A stretch of DNA of 64,000 bases from Anaeramoeba ignava (lineage: Eukaryota > Metamonada > Anaeramoebidae), in contig JAPDFW010000089.1 of the NCBI GenBank assembly GCA_028826165.1, positions 62,001 through 126,000 of the forward strand, read 5' to 3'. Below the pieces are notes generated by a model. The model searched no databases and was not told the DNA's origin. It saw only the letters and a list, made by a program, of their open reading frames with translations. Position 1 is the stretch's first letter. Each line of letters begins with the position of its first letter. Made by a program: the position numbers and the translations under genes. Positions 1-15,247 of this stretch are shown here, in pieces.

Positions 1-2
1 TC

Positions 3-2393
3 AATTTTGAAACAATGGAAATAAGAAATGAAATTTATGAAAAAATCCAAAATCACAAATTAACAAATATTAATTTATCCATGTTTAATTATTTTGGAAA
101 TGAACCAACAAAATGGATCGAAAAAACACAAATCACAAATCAATGGAAAGAAAAAAAATTGTCGAATTTTGAATATCTTATGTATCTGAACACAATATCA
201 GGAAGAACATATCAAGATCTTTCACAATATCCGATTTTTCCATGGATTATTTCTGATTATGAATCCGAAACATTAGATCTTAATAATCCAAAAACATTTA
301 GAGATTTATCAAAGCCTCTTGGATTTTTGAATAATAAAATAACAATTTATTTTGAAAAATATGAATTAAACGGAAAAGAAAAAGAAAAGGAATATAATTA
401 TAAACAATTTTATTCAAATCCAGAAATTGTTTCATTTTATTTGATGAGATTAGAACCATTTAAGTCAATTTGTCTGAAAGAAAAGTATCCAATTTTCAAA
501 TCAATTCCAGAAACATGGAAAATAATCAAAGAAAGTCAAGAAGATTTTTTTGGAGAACTTATTCCAGAATTTTTCCATTTACCAGATTTTTTAAGGAATC
601 CAAAAATATTTAGAAATGGAAATGAAAATCAAAATGAAATTCAAAATGAAATTCAAAATGAAAATCAAAATGAAAATCAAAATCAAAATCAAAATCAAAA
701 TCAAAATCAAAATCAAAATCAAAATCAAAATCAAAATCAAAATGAAAATCAAAATCAAATCAAATCAAAATCAAAATCAAAATCAAAATCAAAATCAAAA
801 TCAAAATCAAAATCAAAATCAAATTCAAAATGAAAATCAAAATCAAAATCAAAATCAAAATCAAAATCAAATCAAAATGAAAATCAAAATGAAAATCAAA
901 ATGAAAATCAAATTCAAAATCAAATTCAAAATCAAAATCAAAATCAAAATCAAATTCAAATTCAAATTCAAAATCAAAATCAAATTCAAAATCAAAATCA
1001 AATTCAAAATGAAAATCAAATTCAAATTCAAAATGTTCAACTTCCAAAATGGGCTAAAACACCAGAAGAATTTATTCAAATACATAAAGAAGCACTTGAA
1101 TCAGGATATGTTTCAGAACATCTTGATGAATGGATTGACTTGATATTTGGATATAAACAAAAAGGAAAAGAAGCTAAAAATTCATACAATTCATTTCATC
1201 CAAATTTATATGAAGAAAATATTCGTTTTTCAAAATTGAAAGATAAAACAGAAACAGAAATACAAAGAAAAGGACAAATCCCAATTCAGTTATTTAAACA
1301 AAAACACCCAAAAAGAATAACAAAAAGAGAAATTGAACAGAAATCTTTTTCATCTTCTTTCTCATTATTTGAATGGAAAAATGTTTTACCATCAAATAAG
1401 AGATTGGGTTTACAAAGTCAATATTTGAAGATCAGTTCAAATCCAATTATATTTACATATTTTCAAGAGACGATTGATTTAATGTTAGTTATGGGAAGTG
1501 TTAATAAAATTGTTGCAATCGATAAAGAAGGAAATATTGCAAAATATACATTTTATTTAAATGATCCAAATCCAAAAAATCCCAAATTTGTTTGTGAAAT
1601 TGATAAAAAAATTGAAGCTAAAATTGGAGTTTCATTTCCAGAGGATTTCAATAATTTCCAAGGATTTTCAACATTGATTAGAAATTTGAAATATTTGATT
1701 TCTTGTGGATTTAATGATAATAGTTTTAAAATGATTGATATTGAAAATTCCAAAATTATTCAAATTATTTCCAAACATCAAGATATTGTGAATTGTTTAT
1801 CACTTGATTCCAAATATTTTGTTACAGGATCCAAAGATACAACAGTTATTGTTTGGGAATTTGATTTAAATGAAGAAAAAGTGAAAGAAAATCCAAAATA
1901 TATTTTTTTTGAACATGAAAAAGAAGTGAAAAGTGTTGCAATATCAGCTGAATATGATGTTGTTTTAAGTGGATCTATTGATGGGGAATTGATATTTCAT
2001 TCATTAAACAAAGGAAAATATATTCAATCAATGATTTTATCAGATCATCAACCAATTTCAATTATCAAAATTAGTAAAGAAGGAAATATTATTACATTTT
2101 CAGAAAATTCCAATATTTTAAGATTATTTACAATTAATGGATATTTGATAAAAGAAGTTCAATCTTCACAAAATATTTATTCAATTTCAATTACTCAAGA
2201 CTCAAATTTTATCTTTTTAGGTGGAGAAAAAGGAATTCTTGAAATTAGAAAGTTATTTAATTTAAAAATGATCCAAAAATTTAATTTAAAAGAAAAAATT
2301 TATTCAATTTCAATTATTGAAAAAGGATTTTTAATTATTATTGGATTAGGAAATGGAGTAATAAAAATAGGAAATTTTATTGAAAGAAATTGA
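3..2393 (+). CDS. BEACH-WD40 protein, 3' part (5' end outside window)
   Basis: C-terminal part of a BEACH-family protein (neurobeachin/LYST/lvs group, large scaffolds for vesicle trafficking and fusion). The BEACH core is plain: the block SNFEYLMYLNTISGRTYQDL followed by QYPIFPWI and FRDLSKPLG, then SIPETWK, ELIPEFFHLPDFL and HLDEWIDLIFGYKQKG. WD40 blades follow (for example TGSKDTTVIVWEF and LSGSIDGELIFHS) up to a TGA at 2391. The reading frame is already open at the window edge, and the first ATG at 15 sits just inside the domain, so the true start lies to the left. A (CAAAAT)n tract of about 420 bp (614-1034) interrupts the BEACH domain before PKWAKTPEEF and encodes Asn/Gln/Glu repeats. 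Everything is in one frame except a TGA at 831-833 inside this tract. Family assignment is firm; whether the gene is intact is open. Confidence 0.85.
614..1034 (+). repeat. (CAAAAT)n coding microsatellite
   Basis: Hexanucleotide CAAAAT, with GAAAAT and CAAATT variants, running in the BEACH reading frame as Asn/Gln/Glu repeats. Two adjacent 5-bp units near 748-757 and one near 868-872 shift the frame by three bases in total. Between them the Lys-Ser frame is read and meets the TGA at 831. Confidence 0.9.
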
Positions 2394-2473
2394 AATTAAA
2401 ATTAAAATCAAAATCAAAATCTAAAATTAAAATAAAAATTAATTTTTCATTTTTCATTTTTTTCATTTCAAAA

Positions 2474-4267
2474 ATGAATGAAATTATATTTTTTGGTGAA
2501 AATAATCTTGGTTTCTGTTTCAAAAATGAACCAAATAAAATAACAAAACCAATTCTAATTCCAATTAAATTTGAAAATGAAAATGAAAATGAAAATGAAA
2601 ATGAAAAACAAATTAAACAAATTTCTTCTTCAATTTATTCAACAATTTTCCTTTTTAAAAATGGAAAAGCAATAGAATATTTAAATAAAAATGATTCAAA
2701 TGAAAATCCTAAAAAAATCCAAATTGAAAATATTCAAAAAGTATCAAGCAATTTCGATAACAGAGCAATTTTAACAAAAGAAGGAAATGTATTTGCCAAA
2801 GGAAGAAATATTAATCCATATAATCCAAAAGAATTTATCAATATTTCATCATTAATTGAAGATACAAATGATAGAGTAATTGAAGATATTGTTTCTGGTG
2901 GAAGTTCAATTTACTTATTAACTTCAAATCAAAATGCTTATGGAATTGGTTCAAATGAAAAAGGTCAACTTGGTTTAGATTCTGGTTCACTTAAAAAAAC
3001 AGAAAAACCAATTTTAATGATGAAAAATGTTTCTAAAATATTTTCAGGAAATGCTTCAAAACATGTTTTTCTTTTAAATTCAAATCAAGAATTATTTGGA
3101 TGCGGATATAACGATGATGGTCAACTTGGATTAGGAGAATCAAGAAAAGAAGAAACACAAATCAAAAATTAACCAAAATACAAAATATTCCAAAAGGCAA
3201 AATAATTGATATTCAATGTGGAAGTTTTCATTCAGTAATGTTGATTGAAAATGAAAACCGAAATACAAAAAGAAAACTTTATTCATGTGGAAGATATTTT
3301 TTTAATGGACTTGGCAAATATGGAAATGAAAATATTTATGAATTTACTGAAATTAAATCATCTTTATTTGAAAATGATGATATTCTTGATTTTTCTGTTG
3401 GAAATTTCCATACTTTGATTTTAACTTACAATTCAAAATTAATTAGGATTTGGAAGTAATTATTCTGGTCAATTAGGAACTGGAGATACAAATGATCAAT
3501 TAATTCCAATTCAAATTGAACTTCCTAAATTAAGATTTAATGAAAATATTTCTAATTATCATGTTTCTTGTGGTTATTGGAATAATTCATTTCTTTATTA
3601 TTCTCCTCCTTCTTTTTCCAATCTTGAAGAAGATTTGATAAAATTATTTAGAAGAAAAGAATTTTGTAATATTTCATTTAAAACAGAAAATGGAGAAATA
3701 ATCAAAGCTCATAAATTAATATTGAAATATAGATTAGATCAAAATCAAGATGAAAATCAAAATGAAAAACTTAAAGAAATTATTTCAAAAAAATCAATTA
3801 AAGAATCCAATCAAATATTTGAAATGATTTATTCAAACAGAATTATAAATCCAAAATTATATTCTGAAATTAAAGAAATTATAAATTCAAATGAAAAAAT
3901 AGAAGAAACAATGAAAAGAATTTATTTAAATGAAAATGAAAATGAAAAAGATTTTATAATTGAAAGAAAAGAAAAACAATATAAATTTCCTAAATTAATA
4001 TTAATAATGAGAAGTGAATTATATCGAGGAATGTTTTTATCTGTAACTGAAGATAAATCTAATAAAGTTACAGATTATAGTGAATTAAGTAATAAATCAT
4101 TTCAAATATTTGAATATTGGATTTATTCAAATAAAATCAAAGATGGAATTCAAATTACACAAGAAATAATTGAAGAAATTCAAATTGGAATTGATTATTT
4201 TCAATTAAATCAAACAAATCCAAATTTATTTGATTTATTAATTAAAAAATTTAATAATCAAAATTAA
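2474..4267 (+). pseudogene. RCC1-BTB protein, tandem copy 1, frame-broken
   Basis: Near-identical to the intact neighbour at 4349-6157, with the same start (MNEIIFFGENNLGFC), RCC1-like blades and BTB part. Two differences break it. A run of five A at 3164-3168 replaces six in the sister copy and leads to a TAA at about 3170. One extra A near 3445 (ATTAGG against ATTGG) restores the original frame, which then runs through the BTB part to a TAA at 4267. An ATG at 2474 is preferred over upstream in-frame sequence because the sister copy starts there and the upstream stretch is low complexity. It is either a young pseudogene or a gene with two sequencing errors. Confidence 0.8.
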
Positions 4268-4348
4268 AATTAAAATTAAAATCAAAATCAAAATTAAAAT
4301 TAAAATTAAAATTCCAAAATTATTTTTTTCATTTTTTTCATTTCAAAA

Positions 4349-6157
4349 ATGAATGAAATTATATTTTTTGGTGAAAATAATCTTGGTTTCTGTTTCAAAA
4401 ATGAACCAAATAAAATAACAAAACCAATTCTAATTCCAATTAAATTTGAAAATGAAAATGAAAATGAAAATGAAAATGAAAATGAAAAACAAATTAAACA
4501 AATTTCTTCTTCAATTTATTCAACAATTTTCCTTTTTAAAAATGGAAAAGCAATAGAATATTTAAATAAAAATGATTCAAATGAAAATCCTAAAAAAATC
4601 CAAATTGAAAATATTCAAAAAGTATCAAGCAATTTCGATAACAGAGCAATTTTAACAATAGAAGGAAATGTATTCGCCAAAGGAAAAGATATTTATACAA
4701 AAAATCCAAAAGAATTTATCAATATTTCATCATTAATTGAAGATACAAATGATAGAGTAATTGAAGATATTGTTTCTGGTGGAAGTTCAATTTACTTATT
4801 AACTTCAAATCAAAATGCTTATGGAATTGGTTCAAATGAAAAAGGTCAACTTGGTTTAGATTCTGGTTCACTTAAAAAAACAGAAAAACCAATTTTAATG
4901 ATGAAAAATGTTTCTAAAATATTTTCAGGAAATGCTTCAAAACATGTTTTTCTTTTAAATTCAAATCAAGAATTATTTGGATGCGGATATAATGATGATG
5001 GTCAACTTGGATTAGGAGAATCAAGAAAAGAAGAAACACAAATCAAAAAATTAACCAAAATACAAAATATTCCAAAAGGCAAAATAATTGATATTCAATG
5101 TGGAAATTGGCATTCAGTAATGTTGATTGAAAATGAAAATGAAAACCGAAATCCAAAAAGAAAACTTTATTCATGTGGTTATTATGAATATAGTGGACTT
5201 GGCAAATATGGAAATGAAAATATTTATGAATTTACTGAAATTAAATCATCTTTATTTGAAAATGATGATATTCTTGATTTTTCTGTTGGAAATTTTCATA
5301 CTTTGATTTTAACTTACAATTCAAAATTAATTGGATTTGGAAGTAATCATTTTGGTCAATTAGGATTTAAAGATACAGAAACACAATTAATTCCAATTCA
5401 AATTGAACTTCCTAAATTAAGATTTAATGAAAATATTTCTAATTATCATGTTTCTTGTGGTTATTGGAATAATTCATTTCTTTATTATTCTCCTCCTTCT
5501 TTTTCCAATCTTGAAGAAGATTTGATAAAATTATTTAGAAGAAAAGAATTTTGTGATATTCCATTTAAAACAGAAAATGGAGAAATAATCAAAGCTCATA
5601 AATTAATATTGAAATATAGATTAGATCAAAATCAAGATGAAAATCAAATTGAAAAACTTAAAGAAATTATTTCAAAAAAATCAATTCAAGAATCAAATCA
5701 AATATTTGAAATGATTTATTCAAATAATTCCAAAATAAATCTAAAATTATATTGTGAAATTAAAGAAATTTTAAATTCAAATGAAAAAATTGAAGAAACA
5801 ATGAAAAGAATTTATTTAAATGAAAATGAAAATGAAAAAGATTTTATAATTGAAAGAAAAGAAAAACAATATAAATTTCCAAAATTAATATTAATAATGA
5901 GAAGTGAATTATATCGAGGAATGTTTTTATCTGTAACAGAAGATAAATCAAATAAAGTTACAGATTATAGTGAATTAAGTAATAAATCATTTCAAATATT
6001 TGAATATTGGATTTATTCAAATCAAATTAAAGATGGAATTCAAATTACACAAGAAATAATTGATGAATTAGAAAGAGGAATTGATTATTTTCAATTAAAT
6101 CAAACAAATCCAAATTTATTTGATTTATTAATTAAAAAATTTAATAATCAAAATTAA
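4349..6157 (+). CDS. RCC1-BTB domain protein, tandem copy 2 (intact)
   Basis: 602-residue protein with RCC1-type beta-propeller repeats followed by BTB. RCC1-like motifs are YGIGSNEKGQLGL (about 158-170), GCGYNDDGQLGLG (211-223), YSCGYYEYSGLGKYG (274-288) and GFGSNHFGQLGF (329-340). The C-terminal part has a first degenerate BTB segment (FCDIPFKTENGEIIKAHKL, about 401-419) and a second BTB-like segment around 480-565 (FPKLILIMRSELYRGMF). In animals and amoebae such proteins act as cullin-3 adaptors or G-protein regulators; the exact role here is inference. A (GAAAAT)n run near residues 34-47 encodes Asn-Glu repeats and is one or two units longer than in copy 1. The gene is intronless, 81 bp downstream of copy 1, and was produced by a recent tandem duplication with a period of 1,875 bp. 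Confidence 0.88.
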   Translation: MNEIIFFGENNLGFCFKNEPNKITKPILIPIKFENENENENENENEKQIKQISSSIYSTIFLFKNGKAIEYLNKNDSNENPKKIQIENIQKVSSNFDNRAILTIEGNVFAKGKDIYTKNPKEFINISSLIEDTNDRVIEDIVSGGSSIYLLTSNQNAYGIGSNEKGQLGLDSGSLKKTEKPILMMKNVSKIFSGNASKHVFLLNSNQELFGCGYNDDGQLGLGESRKEETQIKKLTKIQNIPKGKIIDIQCGNWHSVMLIENENENRNPKRKLYSCGYYEYSGLGKYGNENIYEFTEIKSSLFENDDILDFSVGNFHTLILTYNSKLIGFGSNHFGQLGFKDTETQLIPIQIELPKLRFNENISNYHVSCGYWNNSFLYYSPPSFSNLEEDLIKLFRRKEFCDIPFKTENGEIIKAHKLILKYRLDQNQDENQIEKLKEIISKKSIQESNQIFEMIYSNNSKINLKLYCEIKEILNSNEKIEETMKRIYLNENENEKDFIIERKEKQYKFPKLILIMRSELYRGMFLSVTEDKSNKVTDYSELSNKSFQIFEYWIYSNQIKDGIQITQEIIDELERGIDYFQLNQTNPNLFDLLIKKFNNQN

Positions 6158-6195
6158 AATTAAAATTAAAATTTTTTTTCATTTTTATTAAAAAA

Positions 6196-7089
6196 TCAAA
6201 CAAAATAAACCTCAATTTCCTTCACAACAAAACTTGAAGAGCCAACTAAAAAATTTTTTTGAATATCTTGACCTAAATATTTTTGAGGAAAACCAGTTCT
6301 TCCCGATTCCATTTTAATCAATATTTCAAAATCAGATAAAACAGTATAACCACGAAATCTTGTGTAACCGAAAGTAGGGCCACGATTTTCTGAATGTTGA
6401 AGTGCATAACCAGCAAATTGAGGATTAATAGGAAAACAAACAGGATCTGAATTACTTGGATTTTTCAATGAGAAAATAAAAGCTTTTTTATCCTTAACTC
6501 GATATCCTTCTCGATTACTTGGAAGTTTATAACATTTCCCACTTTGTAATCCCCATCCTATTGTTGTAAATCCTCCAAAAATAAAATCCTCAATCGTTTC
6601 AATAATAACTAATGTTTTTCCTTTATTATCACAAATCTCATGAAATTTTTCAGCTGAAAAATCATATTCAGAAGCAAAAAATCCCAATTTCATTGAAGAT
6701 ATAAATTGAGGATCTTTAATATTATCAATCAAAAAAGTTTTCTGAGTTTCTTCTTTTAAAATGGTTGATTTTTCAAATGGATTTGTATTTAAATTTTCAT
6801 TTGAATTTTCATTTGAATTTTCGTTAAAATTTTCATTTGAATTTTCGTTAAAATTTTCATTTAAATTTTCATTTAAATTTTTATGTTCGTTGGAAATAAT
6901 TAATTGATCAAGTTTTAAGAGGTTTTCTTGTTGTTCTCTTACTTTTTGTTGAAATAAAATTGCTTCTTTTTGAATTTTTTGAATTGATGAAGTTAAATCA
7001 TTAAATTCTTTTACAAGTTTATTGGAATGAAGAACTAATTGTGGGAAAGAAAGTCTTGAAATCATTTGTTTGATAAGAAAAGTGCTCAT
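6196..7089 (-). CDS. TLDc domain protein
   Basis: 297 residues. An N-terminal coiled-coil-like segment (about 22-66) is followed by an Asn/Glu microsatellite linker (about 70-100) and then a TLDc domain from about residue 125 to the end. Recognisable TLDc features are FHEICDNKGKTLVIIET, FGGFTTIGW and a C-terminal ending in a beta-strand-like VKEIEVYFV. TLDc proteins (OXR1, NCOA7 and the large amoeba families) bind and regulate V-ATPase or protect from oxidative stress; the role in this organism is not shown by sequence. Single exon. The start ATG at 7089 is the only sensible Met. The gene is convergent with the RCC1-BTB pair, with only 38 bp between stops. Confidence 0.85.
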   Translation of the reverse strand: MSTFLIKQMISRLSFPQLVLHSNKLVKEFNDLTSSIQKIQKEAILFQQKVREQQENLLKLDQLIISNEHKNLNENLNENFNENSNENFNENSNENSNENLNTNPFEKSTILKEETQKTFLIDNIKDPQFISSMKLGFFASEYDFSAEKFHEICDNKGKTLVIIETIEDFIFGGFTTIGWGLQSGKCYKLPSNREGYRVKDKKAFIFSLKNPSNSDPVCFPINPQFAGYALQHSENRGPTFGYTRFRGYTVLSDFEILIKMESGRTGFPQKYLGQDIQKNFLVGSSSFVVKEIEVYFV

Positions 7090-7496
7090 TTTTTATTTAT
7101 TTTTATTAATGAATAAAATTGAAAAAAAAAATGAAAAAAAATATCAAAATTTTTTTTCAATTTTCTTAAATGATCCAAAAAATTAAAAAATTAAATTAAA
7201 AAATTAATTTCTTTTCTTTTCCTTTTTTTTAAAAGAAAAAAAGGCTGAACCCATAAATTTTTATTGATAATAATGTCACAAATCAAACAAAAAAAAAAGA
7301 AGAAGAAGAACAAGATTTGATTTGAGAAAAAAAATTTTTTAATAATTCACAATTTCCAAATCTAAAAGTTTGTTTTAAAATGTTGATTAGAAGGATGATT
7401 TTGAAAACGGAAATATGAAAGAATATTTAAAAAAGCCTATTTGAATTTGAATTTAAATTTAAATTTATAATTATTATTTTTGTTTTTTTTTTTTGA
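7090..7496. other. AT-rich intergenic region
   Basis: 407 bp between the TLDc start and the stop of the small minus-strand gene. It holds homopolymeric A and T runs and a short less-biased stretch around 7240-7290. I see no ORF, repeat array or RNA-like structure in it. Confidence 0.5.
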
Positions 7497-9507
7497 TTAA
7501 TTTTCTTTTACAATTCCAACAAATAAAAGAACTCCAATATTTATGAATCCAACAAAAATGACAGAAATTGGATCTTCTTTAACTTTTGTTGAGATTCTAA
7601 CCAATATTGCACAAATTGTCCAAATAACGAAACAAGCTAATCCAACAACAAGAAAAGAATCTTTTTTTTTTTCCATTTTTTTTTTGATGAAAGAAAAAAT
7701 ATTTAAATCAATATTAAATATTTAAATCAATATTATATATTTAAATCAATATTAAATATTTAAATCAATATTAAATATTTAAATCAATATTATATATTTA
7801 AATCAATATTATATATTTAAATCAATATTATATATTTAAATCAATATTATATATTTAAATCAATATTATATATTTAAATCAATATTATATATTTAAATCA
7901 ATATTATATATTTAAATCAATATTATATATTTAAATCAATATTATATATTTAAATCAATATTATATATTTAAATCAATATTATATATTTAAATCAATATT
8001 AAATATTTAAATCAATATTAAATATTTAAATCAATATTAAATATTTAAATCAATATTATATATTTAAATCAATATTAAATATTTAAATCAATATTAAATA
8101 TTTAAATCAATATTAAATATTTAAATCAATATTAAATATTTAAATCAATATTAAATATAAATATTTAAATCAATATTAAATATTTAAATCAATATTAAAT
8201 ATTTAAATCAAATATTAAAATTTTAAATCAATATTAAATATTTAAATCAATATAAATATTTTTAAAATATTTAAATTTAAATAATATTAAATATTTTCAA
8301 AATAAATATTTAAATCAATATTAAATATTTAAATCAATATTAAATATTTTAAATCAATATTAAATATTTAAATCAATATTAAATATTTAAAAATATTTAT
8401 TTTAAATCAATATTAAATATTTAAATCAATATTAAATATTTAAATCAATATTAAATATTTAAATCAATATTAAATATTTAAATCAATATTAAATATTTAA
8501 AATCAATATTAAATATTTAAATATTTAAAAATCAATATTTAAATATTTAAATCAATATTATATATTTAAATCAATATTATATATTTAAATCAAATATTAT
8601 ATATTTAAATCAATATTATATATTTAAATCAATATTAAATATTTAAATTATTATATATTTAAAAATATTTAAATAAAAATTATATATTTAAATAAATATT
8701 AAATATTTAAATCAATATTAAATATTTAAATCAATTATATATTTAAATAAATTATATATTTAAATCAATATTAAATATTTTAATTATTATATATTTAAAT
8801 CAATATTATATATTTAAATCAATATTATATATTTAAATCAATATTATATATTTAAATCAACATATATTTAAATCAATATTATATATTTAAATCAATATTA
8901 TATATTTAAATCAATATTAAATATATTTAAATCAATATTAAATATTTAAATCAATATTAAATATTTAAATCAATAGTTAAATATTTTAAATCAATATATA
9001 TATTTAAATTTAAATATTTAAATCAATATTATATATTTAAATCAATATTATATATTTAAATTTTATATTTAAATCAAATATATATATTTAAATAAAATAT
9101 TTAGTACAATTTGGAATAAATTTAAAATCAATTTAAATTCAATTTATTTTAAATAAAATATTAAGTACAATTTACAATTTGGAATAAATTTAAATTCAAT
9201 TTAAATTCAAATTAAATTCAATTATTTTAAATAAAAATATTTAGTACAAATTAAATTCAATTATTTTAAATAAAATATTTAGTACAATTTGGAATAAATT
9301 TAAAATCAATTTAAATTCAATTTAAATTCAATTTAAATTCAATTATTTTAAATAAAATATTTAGTAAAATTTAAATTCAATTTATTCAAATTAAAAAATT
9401 CAAAAAGAAAAATAAAATATTTAAAAAAAAATTCATTAAAATTCAAAATTAAAAAGAAAAAATAAAAGAAAATAAAAGAAAAAAGCAAATTTACCTGAAT
9501 GCATCAT
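7497..9507 (-). CDS. Small two-helix membrane protein, probably spliced across satellite
   Basis: A minus-strand frame ending with TAA at 7497 encodes two hydrophobic helices (FLVVGLACFVIWTICAILV and VIFVGFINIGVLLFVGIV) separated by a charged turn (RISTKVKEDP). It can start at an ATG at 7676, giving 59 residues. Alternatively the first exon is 9495-9507, encoding MMHS and followed by a GTAAAT donor, joined to an acceptor after a poly-A/AAG at 7661, with exon 2 at 7497-7660. This join is exactly in phase (CA-G|AT) and gives 58 residues. The acceptor type also occurs in the RasGEF gene (34625). The layout recalls tiny ER subunits such as TMEM258/OST5, but the similarity is too weak to name it. 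The plus-strand ORF over the same bases lacks such features. Confidence 0.5.
7696..9075. repeat. 19-bp satellite TTTAAATCAATATTAAATA
   Basis: Tandem array with a 19-bp period, alternating TTAAATA and TTATATA variants in blocks. It becomes irregular after about 8150. It fills the proposed long intron of the small membrane-protein gene. Confidence 0.9.
9076..9415. repeat. Degenerate repeats with TTTAGTACAATTTGGAATAA
   Basis: Several imperfect copies of a longer unit containing AAAATATTTAGTACAA, TTTGGAATAAATTT and AAATTCAATTT. Copies differ in internal deletions. They lie next to the 19-bp satellite. Confidence 0.6.
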
Positions 9508-9724
9508 TTCAGAATAACAGAAATCAAAAAATCAAACCAAAAAATCAAAAAATAAAAAAATAAAAAAAAACGAAATTAAAATTAAAAAAAATGAGATTAA
9601 AAATAAATGGAATTTTTTTTTTTGTTGAAATAATAAATTTTTTTTTGGTAAAATTGTTATAAATTTTTTGATTTTTAAAAATAAATAAGAATAAAGATTT
9701 CGATTTTTTTGTTTCTTTTGTTTT

Positions 9725-10280
9725 TTATTTTTATTTTTCTTATTTAAAATTAAAGATCAAAAAAATATTTATAATTTTAATAAAATCTTTCAAATATAAA
9801 CAGATATTTAATTTTATTTTTATAATTTTAAGTTTATTTTTATTTTTATTATTTAAAATTAAAGATCAAAAAAATATTTATAATTTTAATAAAATCTTTC
9901 AAATATAAACAGATATTTAAATTTATTTTTATAATTTCAAGATTATTTTTATTTTTATTATTTAAAATTAAAGATCAAAAATATTTATAATTTTAATAAA
10001 ATCTTTCAAATATAAACAGATATTTAAATTTTATAATTTCAAGATTATTTTTATTTTTATTATTTAAAATTAAGATCAAAAATATTTATAATTTTAATAA
10101 AATCTTTCAAATATAAACAGATATTTAAATTTATTTTTATAATTTTAAGTTTATTTTTATTTTTCTTATTTAAAATTAAAGATCAAAAAAATATTTATAA
10201 TTTTAATAAAATCTTTCAAATATAAACAGATATTTAATTTTATTTTTATAATTTTAAGTTTATTTTTATTTTTATTAATT
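9725..10280. repeat. ~107-bp tandem repeat upstream of GSK3
   Basis: Five to six copies of a unit containing TTAAAGATCAAA and AAATATAAACAGATATTTAA. The AAAGATCAAA landmark recurs at about 9751, 9860, 9969, 10071 and 10177, that is every 102-109 bp. It occupies the 5' flank of the GSK3 gene and contains no ORF. The rest of 9508-10578 is A/T homopolymer and T-rich pre-ATG sequence. Confidence 0.85.
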
Positions 10281-10578
10281 ATTTTTATTTGATTTAAATA
10301 GCAAAAAAAAATAACGAAAAAAAAAAAAGAAAAGATTTAATAAATAAATAAATAAATAAATTAATTGAGGGCAATAAAAGAAAAAATAAAAGAAAAAAAC
10401 TGTTTTTAATTTAATTTTATTTTAATTTAATTTATTTTGATCATTTTTCTCCTTTTTTTTTTCATTTTTTTTCTTTTATTTTTTTTCTTTTATTTTTCTT
10501 TTATTTTCTTTCGTGTTTTTTTATTTTTATTTTTATTCGTATTATTCTTATTGCTATTTTAAAATTTTTAAAAAAAAA

Positions 10579-14956
<4,378 letters not shown>

Positions 14957-15247
14957 ATGAATTTATTTGTTCTAAAATGAATTTATATTGATTATCATTT
15001 AAAAGTATATAATTTGAATTATATTTATAATTTGAATTTAAAATTTAAAATTTAAAATTTTTTCAACTTTTTTTTTTTTAAAAATTTATAAAAAATGAAA
15101 ATTGAATTTTGATTTCTTTTTCTTTTTTTTTAGAAAAGAAAATTAAAGCAAAAAAAAAATATCAGGTTTTTTAGAATTTCCTGATTTTTTTTTAAAAAAA
15201 TAAAATTAAAAAAAATTTTTTCATTTTTTTTTTCATTTTTTTAATAA

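Noticed and set aside
831-833. TGA read as a sense codon
   Set aside because: TGA is a genuine terminator of several genes here (2391 BEACH, 14954 GSK3, SND2 at 57958), as is TAA for others, so code reassignment is not supported.
616-1143. Long Lys/Met/Ile-repeat ORFs in (CAAAAT)n, and similar ORFs on both strands at 760-1085, 36930-37404, 53392-53913 and 60542-61440
   Set aside because: They are alternative-frame readings of microsatellites with no other sequence content.
7543-7725. Plus-strand 60-residue ORF
   Set aside because: The opposite strand encodes a cleaner protein with two membrane helices and local codon use; the plus frame looks like its shadow.
7696-9075. CRISPR array
   Set aside because: The repeats are contiguous with no spacers, in a eukaryotic context.
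7696-9075. Centromere or telomere satellite
   Set aside because: The arrays are short, gene-embedded and differ from intron to intron; nothing resembles a telomeric repeat.
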